Assembly (NCBI RefSeq): GCF_037975245.1
Contig: NC_092564.1
Coordinates: 20,065,984 to 20,127,983 of the forward strand
Direction: 5' to 3'
Source of the DNA: Apostichopus japonicus
Taxonomy: Eukaryota; Echinodermata; Holothuroidea; Aspidochirotida; Stichopodidae
DNA: 62,000 nt
Shown: positions 13,020 through 22,255 of the stretch, piece by piece
Position numbering within the stretch: the stretch's first letter is position 1
How the letters are laid out: each line of letters begins with the position of its first letter
Program-made: the position numbers and the translations under genes
Notes under the pieces: generated by a model
The model's input: only the letters and a program-made list of their open reading frames with translations
Database searches by the model: none
What the model was told of the DNA's origin: nothing

Positions 13020-14150
13020 GACTGCAGGGCTCGTTAATAATAAGAGGGGACTTTAACTTTGTCTTTAAATTAGAGTATGATAAATCTGGGGGGGGAACCC
13101 CCGCACCAATTTTAATGCTAGAAATAAATGTCTTGACATTATGTCCACATTCGATTTAAATGACTTTTGGCGTGAGCGAAATCCATATGCTTAACATTTT
13201 TCATGGACCTCAAACATAACTCATGATATGCATTGCAGACTTGAAATATTTTGTTTTAATTTCACGTTATTTCTTGCATCCAGTGTCTAAGTGTAATTTT
13301 ATTCCTGGCCTCGTTTCCGACCATTCAATCATACACCTATAGTTCTAAGCACTCATGATGACAAGATGGGGCCAGGTTTTTTTGGAAATTCCACAATTCT
13401 CTTCTCGCTGCCTACGATTATATATCAATTCAAATACCAAGCTCATTTTAGATCTCGCTGAAAATTTGAAAGACAAAGACCCCCTTTTTCGTTGGGACTA
13501 TATCAAATATTCTATTCGCAAAACCACCATTGTGTACAGTAAAAGGCAAAAGAAAGGAGGCATTGGAGAAACAGTTGTTAAAGGAGATTTCCTGCATTGA
13601 ACAAGCCCGTTGGACCTCAAATTTCTCTGATGATATCAATAAACTTTCTTTGACCAGGAATAAACTACAACACATTTATGATTATGAACTTAGGGGTATT
13701 ATCATTCGCTCCAGAGCTAGGTGGGTGGAGAAGGGGGAAAGAACACCAAGTACTTCTTTGTACTTGAAAAGCGTAATAAATCCTGTAATGTAATTCAATC
13801 CTGTAAAGTAATTCATAAGCTGAAACTGATGATTGTTCTTTCATCTCGTATGGTCCAGTAATTCTCTCCAATATGCGTCAGTATTATGAATCCCTGTATT
13901 CTAGTGAAATGTGTAACAGATCTCTGCTCCTTGACAAATCTGCCTAATGATAATGTTCTGTCGAAGAAAAGTGCTGCTCTCCTTTAGAGATTCCATTTTT
14001 TCTGTAGTTCCATTATTGTTTTATCTATCGCATCATTGGTACTAATTACCTTCTTCACCGTATATGCAAATTAAGGATAATGCTCTATATACTTTTTGTA
14101 ACAGAAGTGAAGAGACTATTGATCATCTGTTCTGGGGTTGTGCATAGGTT
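13020..14150 (+). pseudogene. Tx1/L1-like LINE B: rest of element, RT deleted
   Basis: After the MITE the endonuclease continues with a RGDFNF motif, then FDLNDFWRERNPYA and an MHCRLE segment typical of the domain's end. The linker follows (GPGFWKF, then RSRARWVEKGERTPS), with frameshifts near 13600 and 13780. The reverse transcriptase core is missing: about 13930-14030 jumps to a C-terminal zinc-knuckle-like piece (CNRSEETIDHLFWGCA, 14096-14147). This is an internally deleted relic. The reading frames at 13355-13600 and 13530-13793 are its pieces. Confidence 0.7.
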
Positions 14151-14184
14151 ACCTCCAGCTTTATACTGGATATAGAGCAAAGTA

Positions 14185-14560
14185 TTTAAAAAAAAAGTTG
14201 AAGGTTTACAGTCTTTTATGAGGCTAATGCCTCCTCACACGACTTTACAACTTAACCCCTGGTCATTGGTAACTTGTCACACCCACACACCAAAGTGTGC
14301 ACAACTCAATCAATCTCTCCTGGGGCACCACAGTGCACCACAACCACGTGTCCCCCGGGGGACTTCCCATAGGGTGCAGCCACAAACCGGCGTACGCAAC
14401 TATATTTACAAGTTACCTCGCAGGTCCCCATTTATACACCTGGGTGAAGAGAGGCAATGGAGATAAAACGCCTTGCCCAAGGACACAACGCAATGATCTG
14501 GCCAGGGCTCGAACCTGTAATCCTTAGATCACAAGTCCACTGCCTTAACCACACTATTTT
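14185..14560 (-). mobile_element. tRNA-derived SINE, left arm of palindrome
   Basis: Mirror copy of the SINE at 14781-15140. On the minus strand it shows the B box GGTTCGAGCCC followed by a GTGTCCTTGGGCAAGGCG block, which is common after the tRNA head of deuterostome SINEs. Confidence 0.8.
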
Positions 14561-14780
14561 AGGTGAACAGTTTGTCTTTTCAAAGCAGGATCTCTCTTTT
14601 GGTTAGAAATTAATTCAACGGCACCCATATAACTTCTTGCACCTGAAGTATTATATCCATATATATATATATATATATATGGATATAATACTTCAGGTGC
14701 AAGAAGTTATATGGGTGCCGTTGAATTAATTTCTAACCAAAAGAGAGATCCTGCTTTGAAAAGACAAACTGTTCACCTAA

Positions 14781-15140
14781 AATAGTGTGGTTAAGGCAGT
14801 GGACTTGTGATCTAAGGATTACAGGTTCGAGCCCTGGCCAGATCATTGCGTTGTGTCCTTGGGCAAGGCGCTTTATCTCCATTGCCTCTCTTCACCCAGG
14901 TGTATAAATGGGGACCTGCGAGGTAACTTGTAAATATAGTTGCGTACGCCGGTTTGTGGCTGCACCCTATGGGAAGTCCCCCGGGGGACACGTGGTTGTG
15001 GTGCACTGTGGTGCCCCAGGAGAGATTGATTGAGTTGTGCACACTTTGGTGTGTGGGTGTGACAAGTTACCAATGACCAGGGGTTAAGTTGTAAAGTCGT
15101 GTGAGGAGGCATTAGCCTCATAAAAGACTGTAAACCTTCA
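14781..15140 (+). mobile_element. tRNA-derived SINE, right arm of palindrome
   Basis: The tRNA-like head has an A-box region (TGTGGTTAAGGCAGTGG) and the B box GGTTCGAGCCC at 14823-14833. The GTGTCCTTGGGCAAGGCG block and a long unique body follow, ending near CATAAAAGACTG. It is not a tRNA gene: the head runs on into the SINE body without a tRNA 3' half. Confidence 0.82.
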
Positions 15141-15170
15141 ACTTTTTTAACTTTTTTTTAAAATACTTTG

Positions 15171-15173
<3 letters not shown>

Positions 15174-15219
<46 letters not shown>
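15174..15219. repeat. (TA)n microsatellite
   Basis: Pure TA tract separating the palindrome from the inverted ribozyme-SINE pair. Confidence 0.9.
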
Positions 15220-15222
<3 letters not shown>

Positions 15223-15300
15223 AATAAATAAAGAATAACACACCAGAAAAAATCCACTTCACTACCGGTTTCGTCCTTTTTTGGGTCTCATCAGGCGTAA
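15218..15300 (-). mobile_element. Hammerhead-SINE copy, 3' part only
   Basis: The reverse complement of the ribozyme and tail of the SINE at 15358-15570, from the CTGATGAG core through CTGGTGTGTTATTC to TATTTATTTACT. It breaks off just 5' of the core, so the tRNA head is missing. It faces the next copy and forms an inverted repeat with it. Confidence 0.82.
15245..15300 (-). ncRNA. Degenerate hammerhead ribozyme
   Basis: The minus strand reads CTGATGA, then GACC-loop-GGAC, then GAAACCGGTA. One substitution breaks a stem II pair (A opposite A), and the cleavage base is A, not C. The 5' strand of stem I is truncated to about three pairs. It is probably weak or inactive. Confidence 0.6.
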
Positions 15301-15357
15301 GGGGTGCACTCTGTATAATTATAACACTTGGTTAATTCGCCCTCAATGACAGTTATA

Positions 15358-15568
15358 CAAAGCCAATTTATACGCATTCACACACCAGTAGAATCACTGT
15401 GGTCGAGTGACACGGACTTCGGTCTGCCACACAAGATCCGGGGTTCGATTCCTACCTTCGCCTGATGAGTCCCAAAAAAGGACGAAACCGGTCGTGAAGA
15501 GGAATTTTTCTGGTGTGTTATTCTTTATTTATTTACTATATATCTGTCATACCACTTGCTACACATTC

Positions 15569-15570
<2 letters not shown>
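15358..15570 (+). mobile_element. tRNA-headed SINE carrying a hammerhead ribozyme, copy 1
   Basis: Pol III-type head: an A-box-like TGGTCGAGTGA near 15400 and a perfect B box GGTTCGATTCC at 15442-15452. A hammerhead ribozyme follows at once (15448-15505), then a tail CTGGTGTGTTATTC and TCTGTCATACCACTTGC. The tail is shared with the copy at 26234. A TA tract follows. No protein is encoded; the frame at 15407-15658 is read-through into TA repeats. Confidence 0.85.
15448..15505 (+). ncRNA. Hammerhead ribozyme, apparently intact
   Basis: Catalytic core CTGATGA at 15462-15468. Stem II is GTCC/GGAC (15469-15472 with 15480-15483) around the loop CAAAAAA. GAA is at 15484-15486. Stem III is ACC/GGU (15487-15492) with no loop, and the predicted cleavage follows C15493. 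Stem I pairs CTTCGC (15456-15461) with GTGAAG (15494-15499). A two-base bulge follows, then ATTCCT (15448-15453) pairs with AGGAAT (15500-15505). All invariant core positions I know are present. Because stem III is self-complementary and loopless, activity would be expected mainly as a dimer. Confidence 0.85.

Positions 15571-15573
<3 letters not shown>

Positions 15574-15653
<80 letters not shown>
15574..15653. repeat. (TA)n microsatellite
   Basis: About 80 bp of TA directly after the SINE tail. The Ile/Tyr-rich frames across it on both strands are artefacts. Confidence 0.95.
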
Positions 15654-15658
<5 letters not shown>

Positions 15659-17198
15659 CAATAGAAATATAGACTGAATTGTCAGCGATTGGTCTCAATG
15701 ACTTAAGAAGAGAGGACCTTGTTTCTATCATTTGATCAACTTTCAGGTTAATAAGCATTTAATGAACATGCAGATGAAGGCATATTGGAAATGTTAATTC
15801 CAAAACCGTTTTCTTCCTAGTATCATCGTTGTTTTGTTAATTTGTTTCCATCCACTTCCAAAAACAATCGGAAGAATAAATCAAGAAACAAATCACGTCG
15901 CATGTATCAAGGGAAAACATTATGTCCGTCAAAAGAATAAACTTTCCGATATGAAACGTTCTGAACTTTTAAGATGAGCTTTAATGGATCTGTAGAGTTA
16001 AACTATTGCAGGTTTACATACACCACATACCCACCTGGATCCCGCTCTGTAATTTATTACTTCCTAATGCTTATATGAATTACTTGTGTGGTTCAAAATC
16101 TATGAGAAACAGTAAACTTCAGAAAGAGTTCTTTGCAATCTTTGGTATGCTAAAATTTGTGACAACATAAACCATTGCTCTTTTAAGGGTATTATATGTT
16201 TTGCTATAATATATTCATTTGGGTCAAATATCATCTCGAAATATGATCATTCTATATTCATGCATGCATCGCTCATTTGAATTTGAATCGTTCTACTTTG
16301 TATCTGATCAAGAGTTGATCAATCTATTCTGGAAAAAAAACACACAAGTAAACACACAGCAACAACAAAACAAGTTCAAACATAATCAACCAGAGATAAT
16401 GTAAATAAAAGAGCCTCAAGCCATTGATATTTCAGGGGCGCTCCGACTCATAAACTAAAAGAAAACAACGTTATTACCAATTATAAATTGTAAATAATTC
16501 CAGGTTGATGTTTTTCACAGCATGCGGATGCTTTATCTTTCGAATATATTGTATAATTTGTCGAAATAATATGGATATGATAAATAAGTTTCATTTGCAA
16601 CTGTTTAGAGAAACTAAAAAAATGCATTCGAATATAATTTGAATTTTATAGATGGTATATAGCGTATAAAACAAATATAACGTGGGGCTTTGGACAATAT
16701 TACAGCCCACACTTCAATACAATAAAATAATAATGTGTTTATTACAAGATTCGACCGTTGTTGTAAAATAACATTAACTCTCTTTTCTGTCTTTCTTCCC
16801 CCTTTTTCTTAGTCGTGGGGAAATTTGTTTTTGAAGAATAAATATTTACCAATGATACTTAGAAATCACACATCGTAAAGAAGTGATAACAAACAAGGAA
16901 CCTTAAAGCCCAAATTTGAATATTTTGCTGCATATAACGGTATATGTTTAGTACAGGCTTCACCACTTCATATACATAATACGATAGATATAATCTACAC
17001 GAATCCTATCTTTTATTTGCAGCAAACTGTTTACGAATTCAAGAACGGAATTAAGGGGCAAGGTGTCGACGACCTTTCGGTCTTAACACTACGACTTAAT
17101 TGAGAAAAGGGGAAAAAAGATGGTGGAAATTCAACTCGAAAGAGAGAGTGACTATTTCGTTAGAGGGGGGTTATGACCTTTCATAGTTCAATCTTATA
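15654..17198. other. Non-coding, nothing recognisable
   Basis: AT-rich sequence with no domain-bearing frame, no clear repeat boundary and no RNA gene that I can recognise. Confidence 0.45.
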
Positions 17199-17206
17199 TC
17201 AGTACC

Positions 17207-17570
17207 AGGGACGCAACCACGTATACTTCAAGAGGGGGGGGGGGGTAGTCCCAAGAACTATGCCAAGCCCGCCCCCACACCCATTGGCAAACAGAGATTT
17301 ACCATAAAAGCTATAGTGCAGAGCACATAAATATCGACAAGTATATATTTAAATAGAGCCTATAATCACGACACTGATCAGTCAAAATTCTTCAACATTG
17401 TTTCAGAAGTTGCAAAATATATCATCTTTTTGCATCCAAGCACACTCCATGTACCAAGGGAGGGGGAGGGGGAGGGGGAGTCACCCTTCTCCTTAGACCA
17501 CTACCCTGGACGACATAACATCATATCACATCTCCTATAGTACCAAAATGGTCTACAGTTGCGCCCCTTG
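17207..17570. mobile_element. Degenerate hAT-like element
   Basis: The ends AGGGACGCAACC and the complement of CAAGGGGCGCAACT form a short imperfect terminal inverted repeat. The flanks TCAGTACC (17199-17206) and TCCGTACC (17571-17578) match at 7 of 8 positions, consistent with an old hAT target duplication. G and GGGGGA runs lie inside. No transposase is seen. Confidence 0.5.
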
Positions 17571-18327
17571 TCCGTACCAACGTATTAATGGCGCACGATT
17601 GGAGTGGAAAGTTTATTCTTGGATTCGATTAAAAATCATTTGTCAATAGACTATTTAAGCATGTCGTGCATTAAGACATGCGTCGAACTCAACCCTTTCG
17701 TTATACGTTACTAATATAAATTGCAATACTTTGATTCACATAATTAGTTGATAATAGGTCTTCGAAGGTACAATAGACTAAATCCGATCTAACACGGATA
17801 TATGGGTGTCATGAAATAAGCTACTGCACGGCTTCCTGATCCTTGGGTCTCTAAACTAAACTAGAGCCTGGCCATGACAACTAAACAACTTGACCCACTC
17901 ACAACCCCAGTCCCCTTAAATCGACACTATAATCACGTGAACCATGACGGTGGTATACGTCAGTTGCAGTATCACGAGTATCCTTCGAAAGAGAAAAGAA
18001 TATAGCTCTTATAGGTTGGTGAGCGATCCATATTATGTATCTGAGTGAAATTATCCTTCACATGTATGGGTATCAGGTTTATGCCATCTTCTTTCTTTTA
18101 TTATTATATTTATTAAAAAGTCAGCCAAGATAAATCCTGGGTTCAAAAATCAAATAACTTGATCCTCTCTCACCCCTCGTAGACCTTTATAAGGACCCTT
18201 ACATATTGTGACTGTTATGACCATGTGATCACCACGGTGGTACTTTCATTGAAGTATCACGTGTACCTTCGAACGAGAATATATCTATACTGTACGTGAT
18301 CCTGGTTTTATGGGTTGATGAGCGATG

Positions 18328-18375
18328 TGTACTTCTCGACCTTTTGGCTAAGATCATGTATAGTATCTGTTCCCT
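18328..18375 (+). pseudogene. U2 snRNA-like 5' end
   Basis: CTTCTCGACCTTTTGGCTAA (from 18332) followed by GATCATGTATAGTATCTGTT matches the first 40-odd bases of metazoan U2 snRNA, as I recall it, with about three differences. One difference changes the branch-point recognition sequence GTAGTA to ATAGTA. After CTGTTCC the match stops: no Sm site or 3' stem-loops follow. Inverted flank sequence comes next. It is therefore a truncated, probably non-functional U2 derivative. Confidence 0.7.
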
Positions 18376-18569
18376 TTCGAGGGGAATAGTGATGCACACC
18401 CGACGATCACACAATCGCAGTCCCGATGCAAGGGGACTGGGGTTGAGAGCGGGTCAGTCGTTCGGTAGTTTGGTTTTCGTGCCCAGGTTCTTTCCTGGCA
18501 GACTTTTCTTAAAAAGTATGTGTTCTGTATAATGTATCTAAATGTATAAACCGATAGAGTATCAATGAT

Positions 18570-18660
18570 CTTAACGTAAATGCCTAGGTTAAAGTAAACT
18601 TACTTTATCAGGAAAAGTTAACCCAAATGCCTAGGATAAAGTCAGACTTTATCAGGAAAG
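18570..18660. repeat. Short tandem duplication
   Basis: Two adjacent units share AAATGCCTAGG, then TAAAGT, then ACTTTATCAGGAAA, with a period of about 45 bases. Confidence 0.7.
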
Positions 18661-18671
18661 TATGCACCCAT

Positions 18672-18705
18672 GAGAGAGAGAGAGAGAGAGAGGTGGAGAG
18701 AGAAA
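18672..18705. repeat. (GA)n tract
   Basis: Pure GA dinucleotides followed by GGTGGAGAGAGAAAGAGA. Confidence 0.85.
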
Positions 18706-19036
18706 GAGACTGGCCACGAAAACCAGACAATTGGATCCACTCTCAGGTTCTGTCCCGTTACATTGAGACTGTAACCGTGTGATCATTCAAATGTCAGTTT
18801 TACGTTAAGTGAAATACAAAGAGTCCCTACAAATCTATAGCTACGGTACACTTGGTCCAATTAAAGGAAGAGTTACTCATCTCTGCATATAAGATCTGTA
18901 AACATTTAAAAAAAAAACTTCACGGGTGGGAGTATATACAGAGTGCAATATTGTAAGTAAGTACAAAACTGACCGTATAGGACTCTACTTATTCTCTTTT
19001 TTTTTTCATTTAGCAAAACGAAATGTTCACTCATGT

Positions 19037-19390
19037 CAATTTACACGAATGTTTAAAGTGTTGGCCGCAAGCGATGAAAATGTATTATGCTACATGCGAA
19101 ACATTTTCTATACATGGAGCCGCCGGCACTAATTGACACTGCTGGCCAAGTCATGTAGTTCGCGAGCTTTTAACTTTGTATACGTAAATTGTGTAATGAA
19201 TATTAATGGCCTTCGACAATTTACACGAATGTTTAAGTTATGTCCACGAGCGACGAAGATGTGCTGTGCTACAAGCGAATCCATTTCTATAAATGAAGAC
19301 GCCGGCACTAATTGACGCTGCTGGCCAACTCATGCAGTTCGCGAGCTTTCACTTCTTATACGTGATTGTATAATGAATATGCTTAGCCTT
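19037..19390. repeat. Tandem duplication, period 180 bp
   Basis: Units 19037-19216 and 19217-19390 share CAATTTACACGAATGTTTAA, GCCGGCACTAATTGAC, GCTGGCCAA and AGTTCGCGAGCTTT, with scattered substitutions. The two short reading frames across them are copies of each other and are not supported as coding. Confidence 0.8.
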
Positions 19391-19549
19391 AGAGAACGCA
19401 GTATCTGTACGTAAATGTACTTCTTTATGCATAAACATGTGCATAACAATGATTTGGAATGTACCTCAATGCAGAAGAGAAAGTAAGAAGAAGATAAATA
19501 ATAGCAGGCTTAAAGACTGATTTTACTCTTATCCATCTATAGAGTTTCA

Positions 19550-19934
19550 AGAGGACGTCAAGCACTTTTACAGTTTTAATAATCATTTCAAACTCTTTGC
19601 CAGTGGCTCCTAATATATTGGTGTATAATTTAATTTGAAAAAGTCATCCACATGATGAGTAATAGAAATGCCTTAGTCATTAATAACATCATTGCTTACT
19701 ACAAATCGCAAATTATTGAAATACAAAGGAGGATTGGAGATCAAGGGACCCACAGGAAAGAGATATGACTGTTCTAACTTTACAGTTAACCCCGAAGCAC
19801 TTGAAAAATTATTTAAAACCCTTCTTTCTTCATTAATAGAACTCTGAGACCCATTCGTTATAATGACAGTGTCGTCTGCATAATTGGATATTTTGATAGT
19901 ACAGTTAGAGATCATTATGTATATATGTATGTAT
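19550..19934 (-). pseudogene. Tx1/L1-like LINE A: RT catalytic part
   Basis: The minus-strand frame contains ISNYADDTVIITNG, the YADD catalytic motif of LINE reverse transcriptase, followed by LNNFSSASGLTVKLEQS, matching the helix-turn region downstream of YADD in L1/Tx1 elements. The element is truncated near 19550. It continues beyond an inserted SINE at 20161. Confidence 0.85.
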
Positions 19935-20160
19935 TTTAGATCCTCCTGCAAGCAGGAACTCGCGAAGAAGCCATCATTGGCTTATCAAAGCCGCAAGCTG
20001 ACCGAAGTCAGTCTCTCAGATGCATATTTAACGTCCATGATTATGAATTGTCAATTGTCAACAACTCTGTAACTGGACGACATACATTAATCTTGGAGTG
20101 ACTCGAACTCGGGACCTTACTTGAAAGGCACCGGCGACTGAGCTAACACTCCATTATACC
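19935..20160 (-). mobile_element. tRNA-derived SINE inserted in LINE A
   Basis: The minus strand starts near ATGGAGTGT with the A box TTAGCTCAGTCGCCGG, then the B box GAGTTCGAGTC near 20099-20109, then a body with TGACTTCGGTCAGCTTGC. It interrupts the LINE between the segment after PLSPY and the YADD segment. The plus-strand frame at 19884-20072 is not coding. Confidence 0.78.
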
Positions 20161-21715
20161 TTAAATTTTGACGTTTGAAATAAGCAAGGCATTTAAGTTT
20201 CCAGTGTATGTAATGAATAGATATAGGGGCTTAATGGACACCCCTGCCTTACGCCACGAGACACCTTGAAATAATTCGTCAAAAATTCATTGTTTGAATC
20301 ACAGGATGAAATGTTGCTATACAGAGTTCGCATCCACTTTATAAAAATTGGTCCGAAGTTAAAGAAAGAAAGCGTTTTAAGCATAAAATCCCAATCAAGG
20401 CAGTCACAAGCTTTCTCATAATCTAACAATAGGAGGGCACTTGGGGTAGAGTGGTTGTCGCAGTAATCAGTGAGATCTAAGATAAGACGGATATTCTCAC
20501 CTATAAATCTCCCTTTTTAAAACCCAGTTTCTTCTGGATTAATCAAGTCTTGGAGAACCATCTTCATCCGATTGGCTAAACATTTTGCAACTATTTGATA
20601 ATTTACGATGAGTATAGTGAAATAGGGCGCCAGTTTTTTTCTCTCCAGAAAACGCTGGTCTTTTGAGGGTTTCGATATAAGAGTAATACTGCATGCTCTC
20701 CCCTGTTCATCGGAAATGTGTAACCTTTACGAAATGCATGGTTAAAAGAAGTAGTTACTAGTACTACAATTTCATTCCAAAACAACTTATAAAATTGGGA
20801 GTCTGTCTGAACCAGGTGATTTGTTCAAGGGCATGGAATTTAACGAACGTCGTGTGCATTCATCTAAAGTGAGGGGTCCTAAAGTGAGGGGTCCTTCGTA
20901 ACTGGAATTCTCTTCCTCAGAGAGTTTTTTTGTGATTTCAATTAAGATTACAATGAAAGTTATACGGGTTAACATTTTTACTCTTGGTGTAAAACTTCTT
21001 AACCTCATTCATGATATCATATTTGGTATAAATAACAGTATCGTTACCCACACCTAACTCACAGATTGAATGTATGGATTTATTTCTCTATTTTTAAAGT
21101 TCAGAAAGTATTTCGTACTCCTTTCTCCCTCTTCTGACCATCTAGCTCTGGATCTAACAATAATATACACTCATGAGTTTTGTAATTATATAAAGTCTCC
21201 AGTTCAGCCCTGGCATCATTTATCTTAGATTTTAGTAGAGTTGGACGGATATATATATGTTTGCTCAAGACAAGAGATCTTTTCGATCAAGTAACGTTCA
21301 TGTGTTTTACGTATATTAATGATAGGGGTTTTGAATACGAAATAGACACCGACCGAATTCTAAACTGACAAATTTCCCAGAGTGAGCTGGGATTGTCGTC
21401 GCTGTAGCTAGAAAACGTTTCAGCAATCGTTTCTTTGATAAGGTTAACATAGGTAGGGTCTTCTAAAAGAGAAGAGGTATTTAACTTCTACATTCCTTTT
21501 CCTCTGTTACTGGCATAAGTACAAGGAAAGGCTTACGAATGAATGGTCTGAACCAAACGATGAAAGCCACTTGCAGAATCGGTAGTCAAATTCCTGAGAT
21601 CATGGTTAGATACAAGAAAAAGGTCTAATCTGCAATGAATGGAATCATCGATGTTAGAATGCCACGTAACATTTTTACTCTATAGGGTTACGGTCTCTCC
21701 AAATATAAATGCAAG
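20161..21715 (-). pseudogene. Tx1/L1-like LINE A: endonuclease end to RT fingers
   Basis: Read on the minus strand from 21715 downward: IWRDRNPIE and TWHSN, then CRLDLFLVSNHDL (end of the endonuclease, about 21680-21590); a damaged linker; LNKSPGSDRLP (about 20800); WRPISLYSS (about 20610); DYEKACDCLDWDF and RQGCPLSPY (20429-20230). The order matches a Tx1/L1-type ORF2. Stops and frameshifts separate each block, so no functional protein remains. No ORF1 is seen. The 5' side ends near an AAT-rich stretch at 21718. Confidence 0.85.
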
Positions 21716-22247
21716 ACAAATAATAATAATAATAATACTAAAAGCAATTTGTCCTGAACCACTATATATACATCGTATGATGAAGTTGTCAACACACTAA
21801 TCGCAACGGAATATCAGGAACTACGTAATGTACGTAGATCTTAAAGTTTAAATTTGTATCCAGTTACGTCATACACGGAGAAAAGTAGAACAAATACCAA
21901 TAAATCATCAAACTAACCCAGATATGAAATTAACAATTTTCAGGCGTTTATAATACGATTATACCACATCAGTACTCAAAAAAATATTGCAATTAATCAA
22001 ATTGTTCGTCTTTGAAGATGATCCTGTTAGGATCAGGCTTGACGACAGTGCATGGGCCAGAAGGGGCTACGTCCCGGGGCACGGGATCAATTATAGGGGG
22101 TCCGGGGAATTTGGAACGGCCTGGGAAATATATATGACAAAGAATAGTGTATTAGTGCAATATACGTAAGGAAACAGATTGCAAAACAGGACACCCGGTT
22201 ACTTACTTTACCCCGGGGCCTAGGCCTGGTCCTCGATCCTTCTGACT

Positions 22248-22255
22248 ATTGGATC
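22248..22255. repeat. Target-site duplication of the hAT element
   Basis: ATTGGATC here and again at 23942-23949, exactly flanking the element. Confidence 0.9.

Larger units (their letters stand above)
14171..15177. repeat. Near-perfect palindrome of about 1 kb
   Basis: 14171 to about 14670 is the reverse complement of about 14671-15177. I find one substitution (AAAACG against AAAGCG) and length differences in A/T runs. The centre is a TA tract flanked by ATATCCAT and its complement. Each arm carries one copy of the same SINE, and the predicted proteins of the two arms are identical apart from one residue. The right end runs into another TA tract. It could be a recent inverted duplication or an assembly/sequencing hairpin artefact. 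Confidence 0.9.
17850..18885. repeat. Cluster of duplicated and inverted U2-flank units
   Basis: A unit of about 150 bp containing an ACTTGACCCACTCACAACCCC-like stretch, then a GTGATCACC-like stretch, then ATCACGTGTACCTTCGAA, recurs in degenerate form. Direct copies lie near 17855-18035, 18130-18330 and 18706-18885, and one inverted copy near 18374-18500. The inverted copy shares ACCCGCTCTCAACCCCAGTC and CCTCGAAAGGG with the direct ones. The U2-like segment sits between the second direct copy and the inverted copy. The unit could be an snRNA 5' flank, but I cannot identify promoter elements with confidence. Confidence 0.6.

Noticed and set aside
14781-14840. tRNA gene in the palindrome
   Set aside because: The head continues into the typical post-tRNA SINE block and is duplicated with it in the other arm.
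18328-18500. Functional U2 snRNA gene
   Set aside because: Only the 5' 40-odd bases match, the branch-point recognition sequence is altered, and no Sm site or 3' stem-loops follow.
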